A stretch of DNA of 64,000 nt from Mauremys mutica (lineage: Eukaryota > Chordata > Testudines > Geoemydidae), in NCBI RefSeq assembly GCF_020497125.1, contig NC_059074.1, forward strand, positions 192,195,415-192,259,414, in the 5' to 3' direction. A model generated the notes under the pieces. The model ran no database searches, was not told the origin of the DNA, and saw only the letters and a program-made list of their open reading frames with translations. A program made the translations under genes and the position numbers. Of this stretch, positions 21,815-36,800 are shown piece after piece (the first letter of the stretch is position 1; every line of letters starts with the position of its first letter).

Positions 21815-24800
21815 CTCCTCCAATAACTATTTCACTGGAGGAATAGAGATGAGAACCCTACCGAACACAGACAGTCTGCGTTCTTGAAGTTTGTACTAAA
21901 GATAAAAGGAACTTACCAAGCTTATCCCGGAGCTCTTCTAAAAAACAAAGACATTAATATATAATGAATTACAAAAGAGCTCTTGTTCAATGAATACACA
22001 TTTACCTAGCTACTGAAAACTTAGTTAACTTTAAGTTATGGTTAATATTTTCAAAACAAACTATAAAAGTATCTCTCTATATCTATATAGCTACATATTA
22101 CAGGAGGATGTGTAGAACTCGTCGAATAGCTATTCCATGGCAGGAATAGTGGCTTACACCTCCTGTCCTCTAATGTAAGTAGTCCTTTAGCTCAAATGGT
22201 AGCAGGAGATACTACAGCATTAAAGGGTTAGGATGCAAAATTTAATGATGTGGGGTGAAGACATCTTAATTACAGATTTTTTTAAAAACTAAAAACCTAT
22301 GAAATTATATTAACAAATTATGTTGAAATGTTAGTTGGGTTGCCAGGTCAAGCACTCAAAATTAGAAAATGCCAGAATTAAGTTTCCTTGTACAACTTTA
22401 ATACAGGCCCCTTTTGCATATGCATACAGTCTTTAATTATATGATCACATAGTAGTTTTTTCACAGGACCTCTGTCTCATTCCATAGACAAGCCTATTCA
22501 GTCCCCATGTAAACCAAAAGGGCTTCCAGGACCAGAAAAAAAGCAAACAAACATGGATCAATTTATTCTGGGGAACAACAACCGAAAAAACAGGAATGGA
22601 AGTGCGGGTCGTAGATTTACAATCAGGGTTCCAGAGGGAAGACATGGAGCAGAGAACATTGGAAAGTGCACACTGCTCCTCAAAACAGTCCAGGAAGCTA
22701 GTTGATACCGTGCAGAGGAACTCTGCCTGGAGATGCGAATGGACAAGTGCACAAAATTGAGCCCCACAGTCTTGGTCACAGGGAACTCTTCCATCCAATC
22801 CCTCCTCCCTGATTGATATATGGCCAACAGGAGGTTGAGGAGGAGGAGGTCCAACAACTTCATGGGGCCATGGATAAATAAACGCATAAATAAAAAGTGC
22901 AGGGAAAAGTGCAACCAGAACCTCAACAAGAGGTCCTGAAGGAGGCAGAAAAGGGACTGCAACCTGATGCACTGTAGGTATGCATGTGCCAAGGCCTCCA
23001 TCTCACCACAGTAAAAAACATCAGGGGAGTCTGAAAACCGCATTAGCAACACGTCCATGAACTGGAGTCAGCAAGGAGGCCTATACACTCAGTGACTGCC
23101 ATGGACCTGGCTGCAGAGATCAACTTCCAGGTCCTGAGAAGGTCCTTGTGAAAGACCAGCAGCCTTGAGAGAACTTGAGGGAGACCTCTTGGATGGACAT
23201 AAAACAGCTGCCGGTCATATCAGAGTCACTGGAGGTGGCTGAGGAAGGTGTGCTCCATGTCAGACTATGTTCAGTATAAAAGAGACTCTACAGGGCCTCA
23301 AGATGGAAAGCGTGGACCTTGTTGAGAATGCATGTCATGCCCTGTCCTCCCTCTTCCGGAGGGAGGCTCAGGATACCTGCAGAGACCTAGTGCTTCCCCA
23401 GCCAGAAGAACTCCAGGACTTTCCTCTGGAGGTTGGCCAGAGTGTCCAGGGGTGGGTTCAGGCTGTTGAACTGGTTTCCAAATGACCGGAGGATAGCTAA
23501 TGTGACACCAACTTTTGAAAAGGGCTCCACAGGTGACCTCAGCAATTACAGGCTGGTATGTCTGACTTCAGTACAGGGCAAACTATAGTAAAGAACAAAA
23601 TTGTCAGGCACATAGATGAACATAATTTGTTGGGGAAGAGTCAACATGGTTTTTGTAAAGGGAAATCATGCCTCACCAATCTACTAGATATCTTTGATGG
23701 GGTCAACAAGCATGTGGACAAGGGGGATCCAGTGGATAAGTGTATTTAGATTTTCAGAAAACCTTTGACAAGGTCCCTCACCAAAGGCTCTTAAGCAAAG
23801 TAAGCAGTCATGGGATAAGAGGGAAGGTCTTCTCATGGATCGGTAACTGGTTAAAAGATAGGAAACAAAGGGTAGGACTACATAGTCAGTTTTCAGAATG
23901 GAGAGAGGTAAATAATGGTGTCCTCCATCGGTCTGTACCAGGACCAATACTATTTAACATATTCATAAATTATCTGCAAAAAGGGGTAAACAGTGGGTTA
24001 TCTGTAGCACAAGAACAGGAGGCGAAAGCATGTTGTAGACGGTACTGCAGACTTGAAGTATCCTTTCTTTCACATATAGTGCCACTCCCCCACCAGCATG
24101 ACCTGTTCTGTCCTTCCAGTATATTTTGTACCCTGGTATTCCTGTGTCCCATTGATTATCCTCATTTCACCAAGTTTCTGTGATGCCTATTATATCAATA
24201 TAATCATTTAATATGAGACACTCTAGTTCACCCATTTTATTATTTAGACTTCTAGCATTGGTATATAAGAACTTTGAAAACTTGTCACTTTTTAGCTGTC
24301 TCCCATTACATGATGTAATTGAATGGGACTTTTTTTCATTTGACTGTTTCTCATCAGATCCTACCTGTATTTTATCATCTTTCATCCTCTCCTCCTTACT
24401 AGGACATAGAGAATCTCCATTAGAAGATCCTCTCCTAAGGGATGTCGCTGTCCAATCAATGTGCTCCTCCGCACTAGTCAGCTTTCCCCCAGCCCTTAGT
24501 TTAAAACTGCTCAACAATCTGGTTCCATTTTGGTTTAGATAAGTTCATGGAGGACAGGTTCATCAATGTCTATTAGCCAAGATGGTCAGGCACACAACCC
24601 CATGCTCTGGGTGTCCCTTAATCTCTGACTGCTAGAAGCTGGGACTGGACGACAGGGGCGGTATCACTCAATAAATTCCCCTGTTCTCTTCACTCCCTCT
24701 GAAGCATCTGGAACTAGCCACAGTTGAAAGACAGGATACGGGGCTAGATGGATCATTGGTCTGACCCGGTATAGGCTGTTCTTATGTTCTTATTAGGAGC

Positions 24801-27800
24801 ATCAAAATATTTTGGTTCAACAGTATAGACACATTTTGTTTCATAGTGTTAAAATATTTGATTTCAACTTTATTGTGTTCAGTTATTTCATTTATACCTG
24901 TATATTATATTAAAATATTAAGTATGGAGCATAGACATAATACTATACATATTATATAAATACAATGTAATTTAAAAATAATATTTTAATATAATATAAA
25001 AATCAAAACAATGTCAAAAAAAAACATTTTGACGTTGTTTGAATGTCACATTTCATCTCGTTCCTATTGAAAATTTCATCAAAACATTTAAATGAAATGG
25101 TATCTTTCATTTGCAATTTTTTTTTGCAAATTTTTGACCAGCCCTAATTGTTGCAGGACTGTGTGTCCATCATCTCTTTCATTGTCCTAAACTCAAAGTT
25201 TAACTCAGGAAACAGCTATGTCCAGGAATCACTGGCTTCTGTCTGTTGACAGACCCCAGCAGGAAAGGGTTTGGCCCAGACCATTCATGGCGCCTTTGCT
25301 GACAGAGTCAGAGAGGAGTATGACTTGGCCTCAACCGTGGAGAAGGGCATCACTAAGCTAGCCCAGCGCCTCTCCTCCCAGTGAGATTGGCAGCCTTCCT
25401 GGGTGTGTTTAGAAAATCCTCCACCTCATCTTCCAAGCCAGTTTGACCAGGTTGGGCCTCAAACACCCAAGAGACACCCCCCCCCCCACCAAGCGGTCTT
25501 CAAATTTCCATCCAGGACAGATCTGTGAACTGCCACAGGAGACCTTCTCTCCACTGGCGAGTCCTTTCTTGCTTGGCCAATTGCACCTCTGGCTGCCAGC
25601 CCATGAACTGCTCCCGCTGCTGACAGAGCAGGGCTTGCAGCAGCTGCAGCCGGGCAGTGGGGTCTGCTGCTATAGCTTCTAGGCAGGATCATGAGGTTGT
25701 TGCATCAGTAGAAGGGATCTTCAATGATCCCTCAGCCCATTAACCACATCATCCAGCGAGAAAGAGAATCTCTCATTTCCCCCCCTACTCCTTTTACACA
25801 CAATTGCTAACACATTGCCACTGGCCTGAAACATTTACCTCTCTCGCTCTCCATTTCTGATTTAAAGAAAGAAAAGGGCAAAAGATGCGATCTCATGCTG
25901 CCAGGTACCTGGGGATAATTCAGACTGTAATTTAATGTAACTGCACTGTAATTATTAAAGAGCTTGACTGACAGTGTGACACAGATAGACCTCTCTATGG
26001 AGGTCAGAATACAATCAATCAGAAGCTAGAATATCTTAATGTAGAGGTATTTGTTGCTTTATTTTATGTTTCTGTGAGTAGATGAATTTTGATATGTTCT
26101 TTGAAAATTATTATGAGAGCATCAGCCTATGAGGTTGTTTTACTCCAATTTGTCAAAAAACGCAAATATGCCCTTCCTTGTATCTTGCATACCATTCTGT
26201 AGGGCACATTTCAACAAACACAAAACTTCCCCAAACTCAATTAAAACTTATGGTTCCACTTTTAAAAATATTAAAAAAGCCATACTTAAGTCACCCAAAC
26301 AAATTGAGCTCTAGCAAGAAGTCAGTACAGGAATAAAGTTTGTGAGTAGAGAACTGAAATCTTGGCATTGGTTCTACAACATACTTGCCTCTGATACTAA
26401 ATGTGATCCTTCTACATGATCATGATCTCATTCTGTGTTAGTGCCAGAATGTTATGATCTCAGCCTTTGAATTTATATAGAAATGCTCAAGCTTAACTGG
26501 AAACAAATGGTTTTGTGTTGGAATGTCCTTGTTTTGTGTAAGTGTAGGGGGTGTGGATGTGCATGGAGTTGGCAAGGGTCAATGTTGGTGAAGCAGTGGG
26601 AAATGATTGTGGGGGTCATGGCAATGTGGAGAGGCAAATAAGAGTCATGGGCCAGGATGCAATTCGTGAGCAAGAGTGTAGAGGCAGAGTCAGGCAGCTG
26701 GTGGTGACCATCTGAAAGTTGAAGGGCAGAGGGAGACGTGGGTGAGGGAGACAGAGGGAGTTGGGGGATGCGTAGTGTCAGGTCAGGAGGGTGCGTGGAT
26801 CAGGGAAGTTCCATCCCCTGGTGGAACAAGGAACAAGGTTTATAACAGGGAGAGGGTTATGACACTTACCAAGGTCAGCAACGAGTTTCCCTAAAAACAA
26901 GAACAGAAAGTATCGTAAGTTTCTTAATAGCACATCACGTAAATAATTCCATAAGAGTTCGGGCTCAGGGCCTGCTTCAGTGCCATCAAAATTAATGGAA
27001 ATATAACTATCCCAAATGGAAAACGCTGTTAACTTTAAGAACTTGAGGCTGTGGTTAAAACAAGAAGAAATTTACCAAAACACAAGCTTAGGATGTCAGA
27101 AAGGCTGGAAAATCACAGTTCTGCTTCTGAGACTGACCTTTTCCCAGCCACTCTGCCCCAGCCACCATCTACATAAAGGTTATGTTATAAACTTAGGAGA
27201 AAGTTAAAAACACCTTCACCTCATTGACATCCTGACTGACAGAGTAAAGTGTCACTATAACGTACACTTGCCTACACCCTATGCCTGTCCATGTGGGGCA
27301 AACTCCTGCCATCCTTGGCGCTCTCTGGGGTGCATTGCAGAGACTTGCAGGGCAGGAGGGAGGTGGGCAGTGCTCTGCTTTGCACGTAATAACCACCAAG
27401 ATGAGCATTCGCTCATCAGATCCCCTAACAGCTGCCTGGGAGGCACCAGCAACTTGTTCCAAAGCTCTAGATGCTCCTTCCCGCCCCCTACTGCAGTTCC
27501 CATAGAAGAGCCTTAGCTCTCTCTGCAGCATGCGCCTTTATGAGGGAAGAGGAAAGACTTGTTAGAAAGGGGGAGAGTCCCGTACAAATGCTGCATGTTC
27601 TACAGAGCACTGGTTGGCTGGTAATGAACTATATCAACAGGCTTCCACTAGAACCGTTCCTATTGACCTATCACAGGGGCCTGCACTTGCCTGTCGTAGT
27701 GATTCTCCCGCCTGTGGTTAAAGTTCTCCTGTTCAATTGTGTCTGTTACAGCTGCCTCCCTGCTGCATTCCTTTTTTGTTTTCCTCTCTGTGTGTCTGCC

Positions 27801-30800
27801 CCTCCCGGCCATGGGCTAGCAAAAGTCATAGCCTGGCCCTGCTCATTGGAATAGCCTTTGCAGACTAACCGGAGCCATTGCTCTGCTCAGGTGGGGGTGG
27901 GCCTCTGCCTCCTTTGTTCAGACCTGGGCTCGGTGTAGGGGGCGCTGCCCAAGAATGCAAGACCTTATATGGCCACATAGCTGAGCATGTAAGTCATGCC
28001 TGTGACTTAGAACTAGCCCAGACACGTCTGTGCTCACCTGAAGTCTTTTCCCTGCTTTCTCTCCTCCCTCTAAGAAGGGGAACCAATCAAAGTTACTGGC
28101 GGGAAACTGCCTAAGTCTGCCTATATAACCAGACATTTTCTAATCAGACCGCGGAGAAGGTCCTTGCTTTGCCACCTGGTCTGATCAGCTAGGGGTCTTT
28201 GGGAGGCCCTCTCCCCGCTCTCGTTTGTTTTTGAGCGTACCCCCGTTTTTAAACTCCCCTCCCACGAACAACGAATTTTGCCTGGAGATCTCCTGATTAT
28301 TGTGAGCAAATTGAGTCCTCTGCGTCCTCTGATGCTGCTGCTGTGCCTGCTTCTGCCTTTGCTGTTGTCCTGGGGATTGTTAAGAACTCTCTCTTGCAGA
28401 CCCCCCCCTGTTCTAGCTGCTGGCTTTCTTTCCCCAGACAGACAGACCCAAGTTAACTCCTTGGTCTGCATCTGTATTCTGGTTCTGCAGCTCCTTTGCT
28501 GCTAGAGATAACCCTGTGCCTCCCTGGATTCTATCCTGGGCAGCCCACTTGCAGTTGCTCCACTGCTGCAGCCACACCCTTGGAGAACCACCCCTAGTAT
28601 AAGGTGCACTCATTAGGTTAAGTTAGGTTTAGCATTATACTCTGTAAGTTAGGCTTAGAGAATTGTTGCATTGTGTTTTGTTACTTGCTAATTTGTGTAG
28701 TCTTGGTTAAGTTAGATCATAGATAAGATTTGCTGTGTTTTGTATAATTGTGGTTAAGTCTGTCTTCCCACTGCAACCCCCCCCCCAGCTTCTGTGTGTC
28801 CCTCTGACTCCTTACAGTCTCTCTGTGTCTCTCTAAGTTTAAATCTCCCTCTGCTCCACCACGTGCTCCTCTTCCCCCATCCCAATCTAGCATAAAACCC
28901 CATTGGTTACCTTTTTTCTCTCTGATACACCACACATTCTACATTTACCCCACTGTGACACATTTTTACCTAAAATTGTTTGTTATTTAACATATTTTTC
29001 CATAACTGCTAGTTGGTTATATGCTGCTGTGACACACCTTTTTACATAGAAATTGTTAGCTACCTGTTACTTTTATACTTCAGTGTTAATTGTTTATCAA
29101 CTGTATTGTACCCCACTATTGAAACCCCCTACACTGTTCACCAAAAGAAACCCCTCCCCAATTGTCTACCTTAACAAACCCCATACCCCTCACCATAGAA
29201 TTTTCCCTGTTTTTGCATTTTCTTAATAAAGTTTATTTTGCACCCCACCGGTGTGGTAATTGCTCCCCAAGTTCCCATATACCTGCTGGCAGGGACAAAT
29301 TGGACCCCAAACCCTGTAACATATTTGTGCAGACTCCTCAACTGACTTGGGGAATAAAGATCAGCTTGGCTGGATTGGACTGGTGCCGAGCTAGGCCCAA
29401 CAGCATGAAAACAACCAAGTCTCCTCAGCTTCCCAGGCTTCGGTCCCAGCCCATTTCAATACTCCTGTGGAGAACAGCCTCCTGTGCCTGACTGGGAGCA
29501 AACTCCTGACAATGGCTATCCACACTGAACTTGGTAGTACAGAAAAATACAGAATTGCTGGAAAGGAGATAGTGAGGGAGAGAGACTGGCATGTTGTCTG
29601 GTAGGTCAGGAAGGGACTCTCTGCAGCCCCGTAGGATTGGGCACTATTCCTTCACCCCTGTGCAGGATAAAAGATTCTTTGAAAAACTGGGCTACAGGAG
29701 AGGAAATGGGACTGACGCTACGAGAGCTAGCAGGAAATTTGTGAGGCTCAGACACTGCAGTGATGAGCATCATGGGAAAGCTCTTGAGGAAATGAATAGC
29801 TCCATATTCAGAGCAGGGTTTGGGTGGTGACAGTCAATAGTGCTAGGTTGCAAGAAGGGAAATAATAATCGCAGGTGTTATTTTTAAAGCGGTCTCTATT
29901 TAGCTAATCATTGGTTCTCTGCCTTAGATCTTGATGAGCTAAGGAAGGGGGTGGCCACCTTCGCAGACAGGGCCCTGAGAGGCAGGGGTTAGAACCCTAG
30001 CCTGGGACTCACACCATGGCTCAATTCCTGGCTCTGCCACAGACTCCCTGTTTGAGTTAGGGCAAGTCACCAAGGGCTTGTGTCTCCACGTAACATTCGG
30101 GCTGCTTTAACCCTGCTGCTGTACAATACCGGGCTGTGCTCTCTGCTAAGGGTTGTGAAGTGCACAAAACCAATCAGTGGCATATTTGAACTCTCATTTC
30201 CAAGCCCAGTGCAGCATTCTTAGGCTAAGGGCCCTTTGACGGCTGAGCGTCTTTCTGGCTGCGCTGCGCAGGTGTTCTATTAGCACCCTGTATTTCCAAA
30301 GGGAAGGGCTCATCATTTCATATTGTAAATTATGGACTTTGGTTTTGGCATTTGATTTCATCCATTAGACATTAGCTATGGGAATCTAGTGATATGTTTC
30401 ATGTGGCTCCTAGGCCCTTCATTTATTTCCCAAGATATGGGCAAAAAAGTAATGGAAGACTTCAGATTTCCCTCACAAATTCCACCCCAGGGCCTTTCCT
30501 GAACTCCCAGTTTAGGGTAATCTGACTTTTCTTGAGAAATTTAGAGAGGAAGCAAAATGTGGCTTCAAATAAAAATGTAGCTGCATCTTTAACTATGGAG
30601 AAGCCACCTCCACCCTCAACTAATTTATAGTTTAAAGGAAATATCTGAGTACATTGTAGTGTCCTCTTATAACTTTACCTTTTGCCTTGTATTGCTTCCA
30701 CAAGAAGTAGCTTGCTGTGAAAGTGAGCAAACCCACAACAACCAGGAGTATGTACATAGCCACTTTAAAGGGGTAGCCCCTCAGGAAGAATGGATCTGTA

Positions 30801-33800
30801 AGACAAAGCCTCATTAATTTGGAAACACTGATAGAACAGATGTGTCACTAGTAGGACCTTTGTGGTGATCACGGCATTGTGCCACTGGTTGGAAGTAGAG
30901 GTGGTCAGGAATTTTTCAACTAAATTGTTTTGTTATTGGGTTTTTTTGGTCAGAAAATGACAATTAATTATAACCAAAAAAAATTTTCCCCACAGGAAAG
31001 GGTTCTTGGATCCAGAATGGGATTTCTGGTCAAAACCAGAGGAGGCGTGAGACCCTTGAATATCCACTAGCCCAGTGGCTAGGACACTCATGGAGGATAT
31101 CCAGGGTCAAATTCCTGCTCTCCCTGATTTGGAGCAGGGATTTGACCCCCAATCCCAGGTGAGAACCTGACCAGCAGACTATTGTGAGGTGGGGGTCTCT
31201 CTCTTCTCTCTCGTTTTTAATTAAAACTTTTGAAAAGGGTCAGTTATGTCCCCTTGGGGATAAGGAATTTTTTTGAAGATTTGAAAATCATGGGACAGGA
31301 AACCATTTCCCTCCGAGCTCCAGTTTGAGAGCCCATTCTGGCTGCACAAAGGGGCCTTTTCTACACTACAGAAATTTTGCAACAGTCCCTCTCCATTGCG
31401 TATTCCAATTCAACTCCAGGCATGTTAACGGTATTAACAATAAGACACACTATTAAACACCCCTCCCCCAAAAATCAGCCATGTTTTATTATACTCCATC
31501 TGCAGCTTGGAAGGCAGGTTCACGGAGTCTAATCTTCCCTAAATTCACCACACACAGTGTTTAACGAATAGCCTCTGAGCAGCTCTATGCACATGCATGT
31601 TGTAAATCCAATATTTAAATTAGCCCTAAACGTGCCCCCTTTTTGGTGAATGGCTGAACTGTGTGGCTTTGATGAACACCAACCTGCGATGTAGACCACA
31701 GACTCTTTCCCTGGGTTGAGGTGGGAGTTCCTGACAGAGCACGACAGATCCTGACTGGAACTTTCTGTTACAATAATGGAAATTAGTGCTTCAAACAGGC
31801 CGTTATCATGTTGAGTTATTTTTTCTGTTAGGAATGGTAAGTGCTGCCCACTGAGATCTCTCCACTGCGCCTGGGGCTCCGGATACCATCCAGCAGATTC
31901 ACACACCATGTGGATCCCTCCGCTCTGGTAGCTGACGATAGAGATGTGAGGAGTAGAGCCCAGACCTGGAGGGGAATAGAGTGAACCTGTGTGAAGCCTA
32001 CACAAGCATTATGGATCTCTTCAGCCTGGAAGGTGAGAGTTTAATCCTTTAGCAGAAGGAAAAAGTGGATCATTGTCCCTCCTACAGAAGGGAAGAGCCT
32101 TTCGCTGCGTCACTGCCAGGCTCTGGCTGTATAAGCCACCAGGAGCGCTTTGCTGATATAGTGAATGTAGTAGGAAGAGGGCCTGAAACATAAGCCCTCG
32201 TATCAGAGGCCTGGTGTGAGACCTGAACTAAAGTAGTGGTCAAGCTTTGCTGATATAAAGCAAAGAAGCCAAGTCGGGTTTTGCCTGCTTGCAAGCAGAC
32301 AGAATCTGACAAGAATAGGGCTGATATTGCAGAAACACACATTCCTAAGTAGTGTTAGGAAACTGTATGTAAACACATTCCAGAAAGGTGGCACCAGAAC
32401 ACCTCAATAGCAAACACGTTCCCCAAACAGAACAGGAACATGCTGACCCATCTTAAGGAAAAGGTCAGAATGACAGCATGATGGATAGAGATGTTTTGAT
32501 CGAACCAACATGTACAGGGTGGCTCCTGGATAGGTCAATGGGTGGCACCCTAATACATCAGAAGTAATACGTAACTTGTTTGTATCTGTGTATAAAGATG
32601 TATCTCAGAGGGGTGTCTTTGTCTGGACCAGGGGAGAATGGAAAGTCCTGCCATTCACTGAGCTGGTCCACTGTCACAGGCATACATGTGTTAGTGTACC
32701 ATGAGAAAGCTGCAGTGATTTAACACAAGGTGTAAATTGAAAACCATCTAGTTAAACTGGTGCAAAAAGCCATGTGGAACTGATTTTTGTATAAGAGAGG
32801 CCTTTTGTTTTATCGTTTATTTTAACTCTGTTTGGAACAGGATTAATTAAACCAGGGATAGCTGCCTTTAAACGGATGTAGGAGCATCCACACAGGGGTT
32901 TGCACTCATCTAAATAAACTGGATTAAAAAACAATGTAATTTAAACTGATACAACTTTCCCATGCAGAGAAGGCCAGAGGCTCTAAGGCCTGGTCTACAC
33001 TTAAAATGTAGATTGACACAGCTATGTCACTCCGGGATGTGAAAAATTACAAGAGTGTGCTTCTAGTGAGCTAGCTCCTGTTGTTTGGGAAGGTGGATTG
33101 ACTACAGCAGTGGGAAAACTCGGCCATCGCTTTAGTCTGCGTCTGCACTATGGGGCTGCAGCGGCATAGCTAGAGTGCCACTGTAGCCCCCCTAGTGTAG
33201 GAAATGAAGCAACACGTATACTTCCTGTTTCCTGTTGGTTTCTAAACAAAGACTACAGCTCTCAGCAATCAATGCTGGATCTAGCAACACCACATTTCCC
33301 TTGTCTTAGAACAAACTCAATCTTACAACAGTAATAATAATCCAATAACCTGCTTCTATAATTATAAACATAAATTATGTAATTAGCAAATAAACAATAA
33401 CTAAGAATAATGTAATTGTAATTAGAATTCAAGTTATAACAGAAGACTGTTCCTTTAGTAATTACAGAACAGTCTTTAGCCAATCCAGTTGGCTGTCAGA
33501 CTCTGACAACATATTCCTCAGGCCCAATATCCTGTCAGTTATCCTGTATTGTCAGCAGCAAAGTAAAATAATTGGGGCTAATTAGATAGTCTGAAACATT
33601 GCACTATATCTTCGTAAGCAGGGGCAAGATGAATAGTGCTCCAGACCAACCATCTGACAGCTTGTAAGTATGTGGTCCTTATGATGGGGTCCCTGGAATG
33701 CAACATGGACTGTGGGATCACTGAGCCCTCTCTCCCTCCAACATGGGGTGCCCCCTCACACTGTGATGCTGTGTCAAGCCACAACCCCCTGGCAGGCACT

Positions 33801-36800
33801 ACCCTTAAACAGCCATCCACAGACAGCAACACACCCAGCTGAGTTACGTGAATACTCCTCTCAGTCATTCATGAACCAGCAATAGGGAGGCTCCAGCCAA
33901 TTTCCCCAAGTTCCCCAGCCTTGCAGCCCAGAGCTGTACCGTCTTGCCCTGGTCAGAAGCCTAACCAGTATAAGTTCATTATCCAGACTGCCCCTGCTTT
34001 GATGTAATCTGAGCTGAGATTTCCCAAGCACTTCAACCAAACCACACTGTTTAAGGTAAAATATAAACTGCAGAAAGATAGATTTTAAGTGATTTTAGGT
34101 AGCAAGTGTAGAGATCAAAGTTGGTTACCTAAGAAATAAAAGTAAATTCACAAACTGAGTTCTATAAACTAGATAAGATTTGAATCAAGCAGTGTCTCAC
34201 CCTGACAAATAGTACAGTTCCTCAATACACAGGCTGGGACTCTTTTCCAGCCTGAAACCACCCTCCCACATACAAAGTCTTTGTCCTTTGTTGAGTTGTG
34301 GGGGGAGTGAGGCCAAGAGATGATGTCACTTCCCCTCCTTTATAGTTTCTTCCAGCTTGCTGGAAAAATCTTTTGCTCTGGTGTGGGGATCAGATAGTCT
34401 CCATTGGTCAAGCAGTCTCCATTGTCTACGTGTTCTCTCTAAAAAGTTTCCCTTGTATATAGTTTCTGAAATCTTTTCCTTGATGGGAATGATGAGCCAT
34501 TAATCACTCTCTGCCTCCTCCATTGTTGCACCTGAACGGTTGGTTGTGGGTGTTCCCAACCTCACAACATATTTCAGTAATACATATGACTCACAATGAC
34601 TCACCCCTGTGGCGCCTCCTGATGGTCGTCCAGGGAATTAGCGTTTCCAGCCACTGGAGCGCTCTCTGCGGGCCAGTGTCCCACTTGCTGCTGGGCCCGA
34701 GTCCTTCCTGGACCCTGGTGCCCCTTTTAGGCCGGGGTGCTGCCCCCTGGCAGTACCCTTATAGATCTGGGTCTCCCCTCCCCGGGGAACCCCCACTCTC
34801 TATCCCCACCTCGCCTCAGTCTATGGCCACTGCCAGTCATCAACTAGCCCCAATTTCCTGGAGCAGACTGCAGTATAAGTGCCACTCAACACCGGCAAGG
34901 CGGGTTTGGACCTGCTGCCTCTGCCTACCCTTGGGCTGTCCTCTGCCACCCCACTACCTTTCTTTGGCCTTTAACAAGGCCTGCAGCCTGGGGGGTTTCT
35001 AGGCCGGAGCTCCCCAGGCCTTCCCCCAGCACTCCTCCAGTCGCGGTACCCTGCTTAGCTCCTAGCAGCCAGGCCCATCCCTCTCCACATCTAGAGAGAC
35101 AGACTCCTGGCCCACTGCCCTCTTATAAGGGCCGGCTGTGGCCTGATTGGGGCATGGTCCCATCTGTGGCTGCTTTCCCCAATCAGCCCAGCTTTTCCCC
35201 GCTGCAGCCCTCTCCCAGGGCTGTTTTATACCCTTTAGGAAAGGAGCGGGGTGACCACCCCACTACACACATACATAGCAAAACTTCATAACTTCCCATA
35301 CCGTGATAGCACATACAATCCAACAGGATATTAATGTTCAACAGTTCAAGACTTTTAAAATGACATCTCTCAAGGCAGACTTTGTACAAAACATATCATA
35401 ATTATATGACAGTGATCAATATGGGAGTTCCAGGGTGTTACTCTGAGGTACAGAGTGTCAGTCCTTTTTAGAAACAATTTTCAGTTGAGAAGTGAACATG
35501 GGTTCTGCTTTTCCTAACAATCCAGGTTTTCATACTTTTATAAACAAACCACATTTGAATTTCAGTTCCCTGGCCCAATAACATTTATCTGCATCTTATA
35601 TTTTTGTAGTTTCCTTTGAACTGTCTATCGGATATCCAGCAGCAATCAATACTGTATCTAGCAATATCACACTGTGCTCTGCTAGGCCTTGTTTGCACAC
35701 TGGGAGGAGTTGGACTGGGGACTCTCAAGTATTCATAGAATGTCCCCACAAAGCATGGCAGGGAGGCAACTGACCATTCATTTAATCAAAGAATCAGCAT
35801 TGCCCTTGTTGTAATAACCTGGAGCTACCCCCTCTCTGAGCCCTGAGTATTTTTCCAGGGGAAACCCCTCACTTCACACGTGAGTCCCAAGGTGGATTTG
35901 GATCACAGTCAGGGTAGGTCAAAGACAAAGAAACATAACCAAAAGAAGAAATAAAAGATCTGGTCCTGCTGATGTAGACACTGCTCCCTCTGTAGCTTCC
36001 AGCCCTTTCTAGAATAGACACTTCAAGCCACCAGAAAAGGATGTTTTTCTTTCTCCTGCACACAGCCTTAGAAGTTGTGTGATAAGAAACAAGAGCTGAT
36101 TTTAAAATATTTTTTTCACCTTTGTATCTCCTCTTGCGGTTTTCTCCAAAATTAAAGGTCTAATAGTCTTTAAAAGGCTGTCATAGGTTCATTTGTAAAT
36201 TCGTAGATTCCAAGGCCAGAAGGGACCATTGTGATTCTGACAGCAGATCTTTTAGAAAAACAGCCAATCATGATTTTAAAATTCCCAGTGAAGGAGACGC
36301 CACCACAACCCTTGGTAAGTTGTTCCAATAGTTCAGTGGTTCTCAACTTTTTTTTTTTTTTCACGGACCACTTGAAAATTGTTGAGGGCCTCAGTGGACC
36401 ACTTAATGATCTCTCCAAATGTTGTTTGTACCATTAACTATTGTAAAGCGCTTTGGATAAAAGTGCTATATAAAAAAAACCTTAATACTAATTAACATTT
36501 TTTGTTCTACAAATAAAAACACACAACTCATATTTTAATATCAGTAGTCTTACCTTCCTAATGCGATGGATGTGCCTCTGTCCCCTGCCACAGCAGCCCC
36601 CGAGCTGGGGCTGGGAAGGAGGGCCTTCTCTCCCCAGCAGCCGCAGCCCTAGAGCTGAGGAAAGTCACCTCTTTCTCTGGCCGCTGCAGCCCTGAACGTC
36701 CAAAATTCCCCCCACCCCCTCTTCTCACTCCACTGCCCCCTCCCACCTACCCCCTAGTCCCCCCAAGGCCACCACTTCACATTACACGTGTGTCTTCTCC

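Larger units (their letters stand above)
21440..22075. repeat. Tandem duplication carrying two 21-nt exons
   Basis: About 21440-21735 and 21840-22075 are homologous segments with shared phrases such as AAAGATAAAAGGAACTTAC and CTTAGTTAACTTTAAGTTA. Each holds one 21-nt exon. They are separated by a (GATA)n microsatellite. Confidence 0.8.

Noticed and set aside
21735..21815. Direct repeats as a CRISPR-like array
   Set aside because: It is a plain tetranucleotide microsatellite with no spacers, in a vertebrate intron.
25150..25710. Possible extra exon in a butyrophilin intron
   Set aside because: No Ig, transmembrane or heptad text, and no phase-1 exon bounded by good sites was found.
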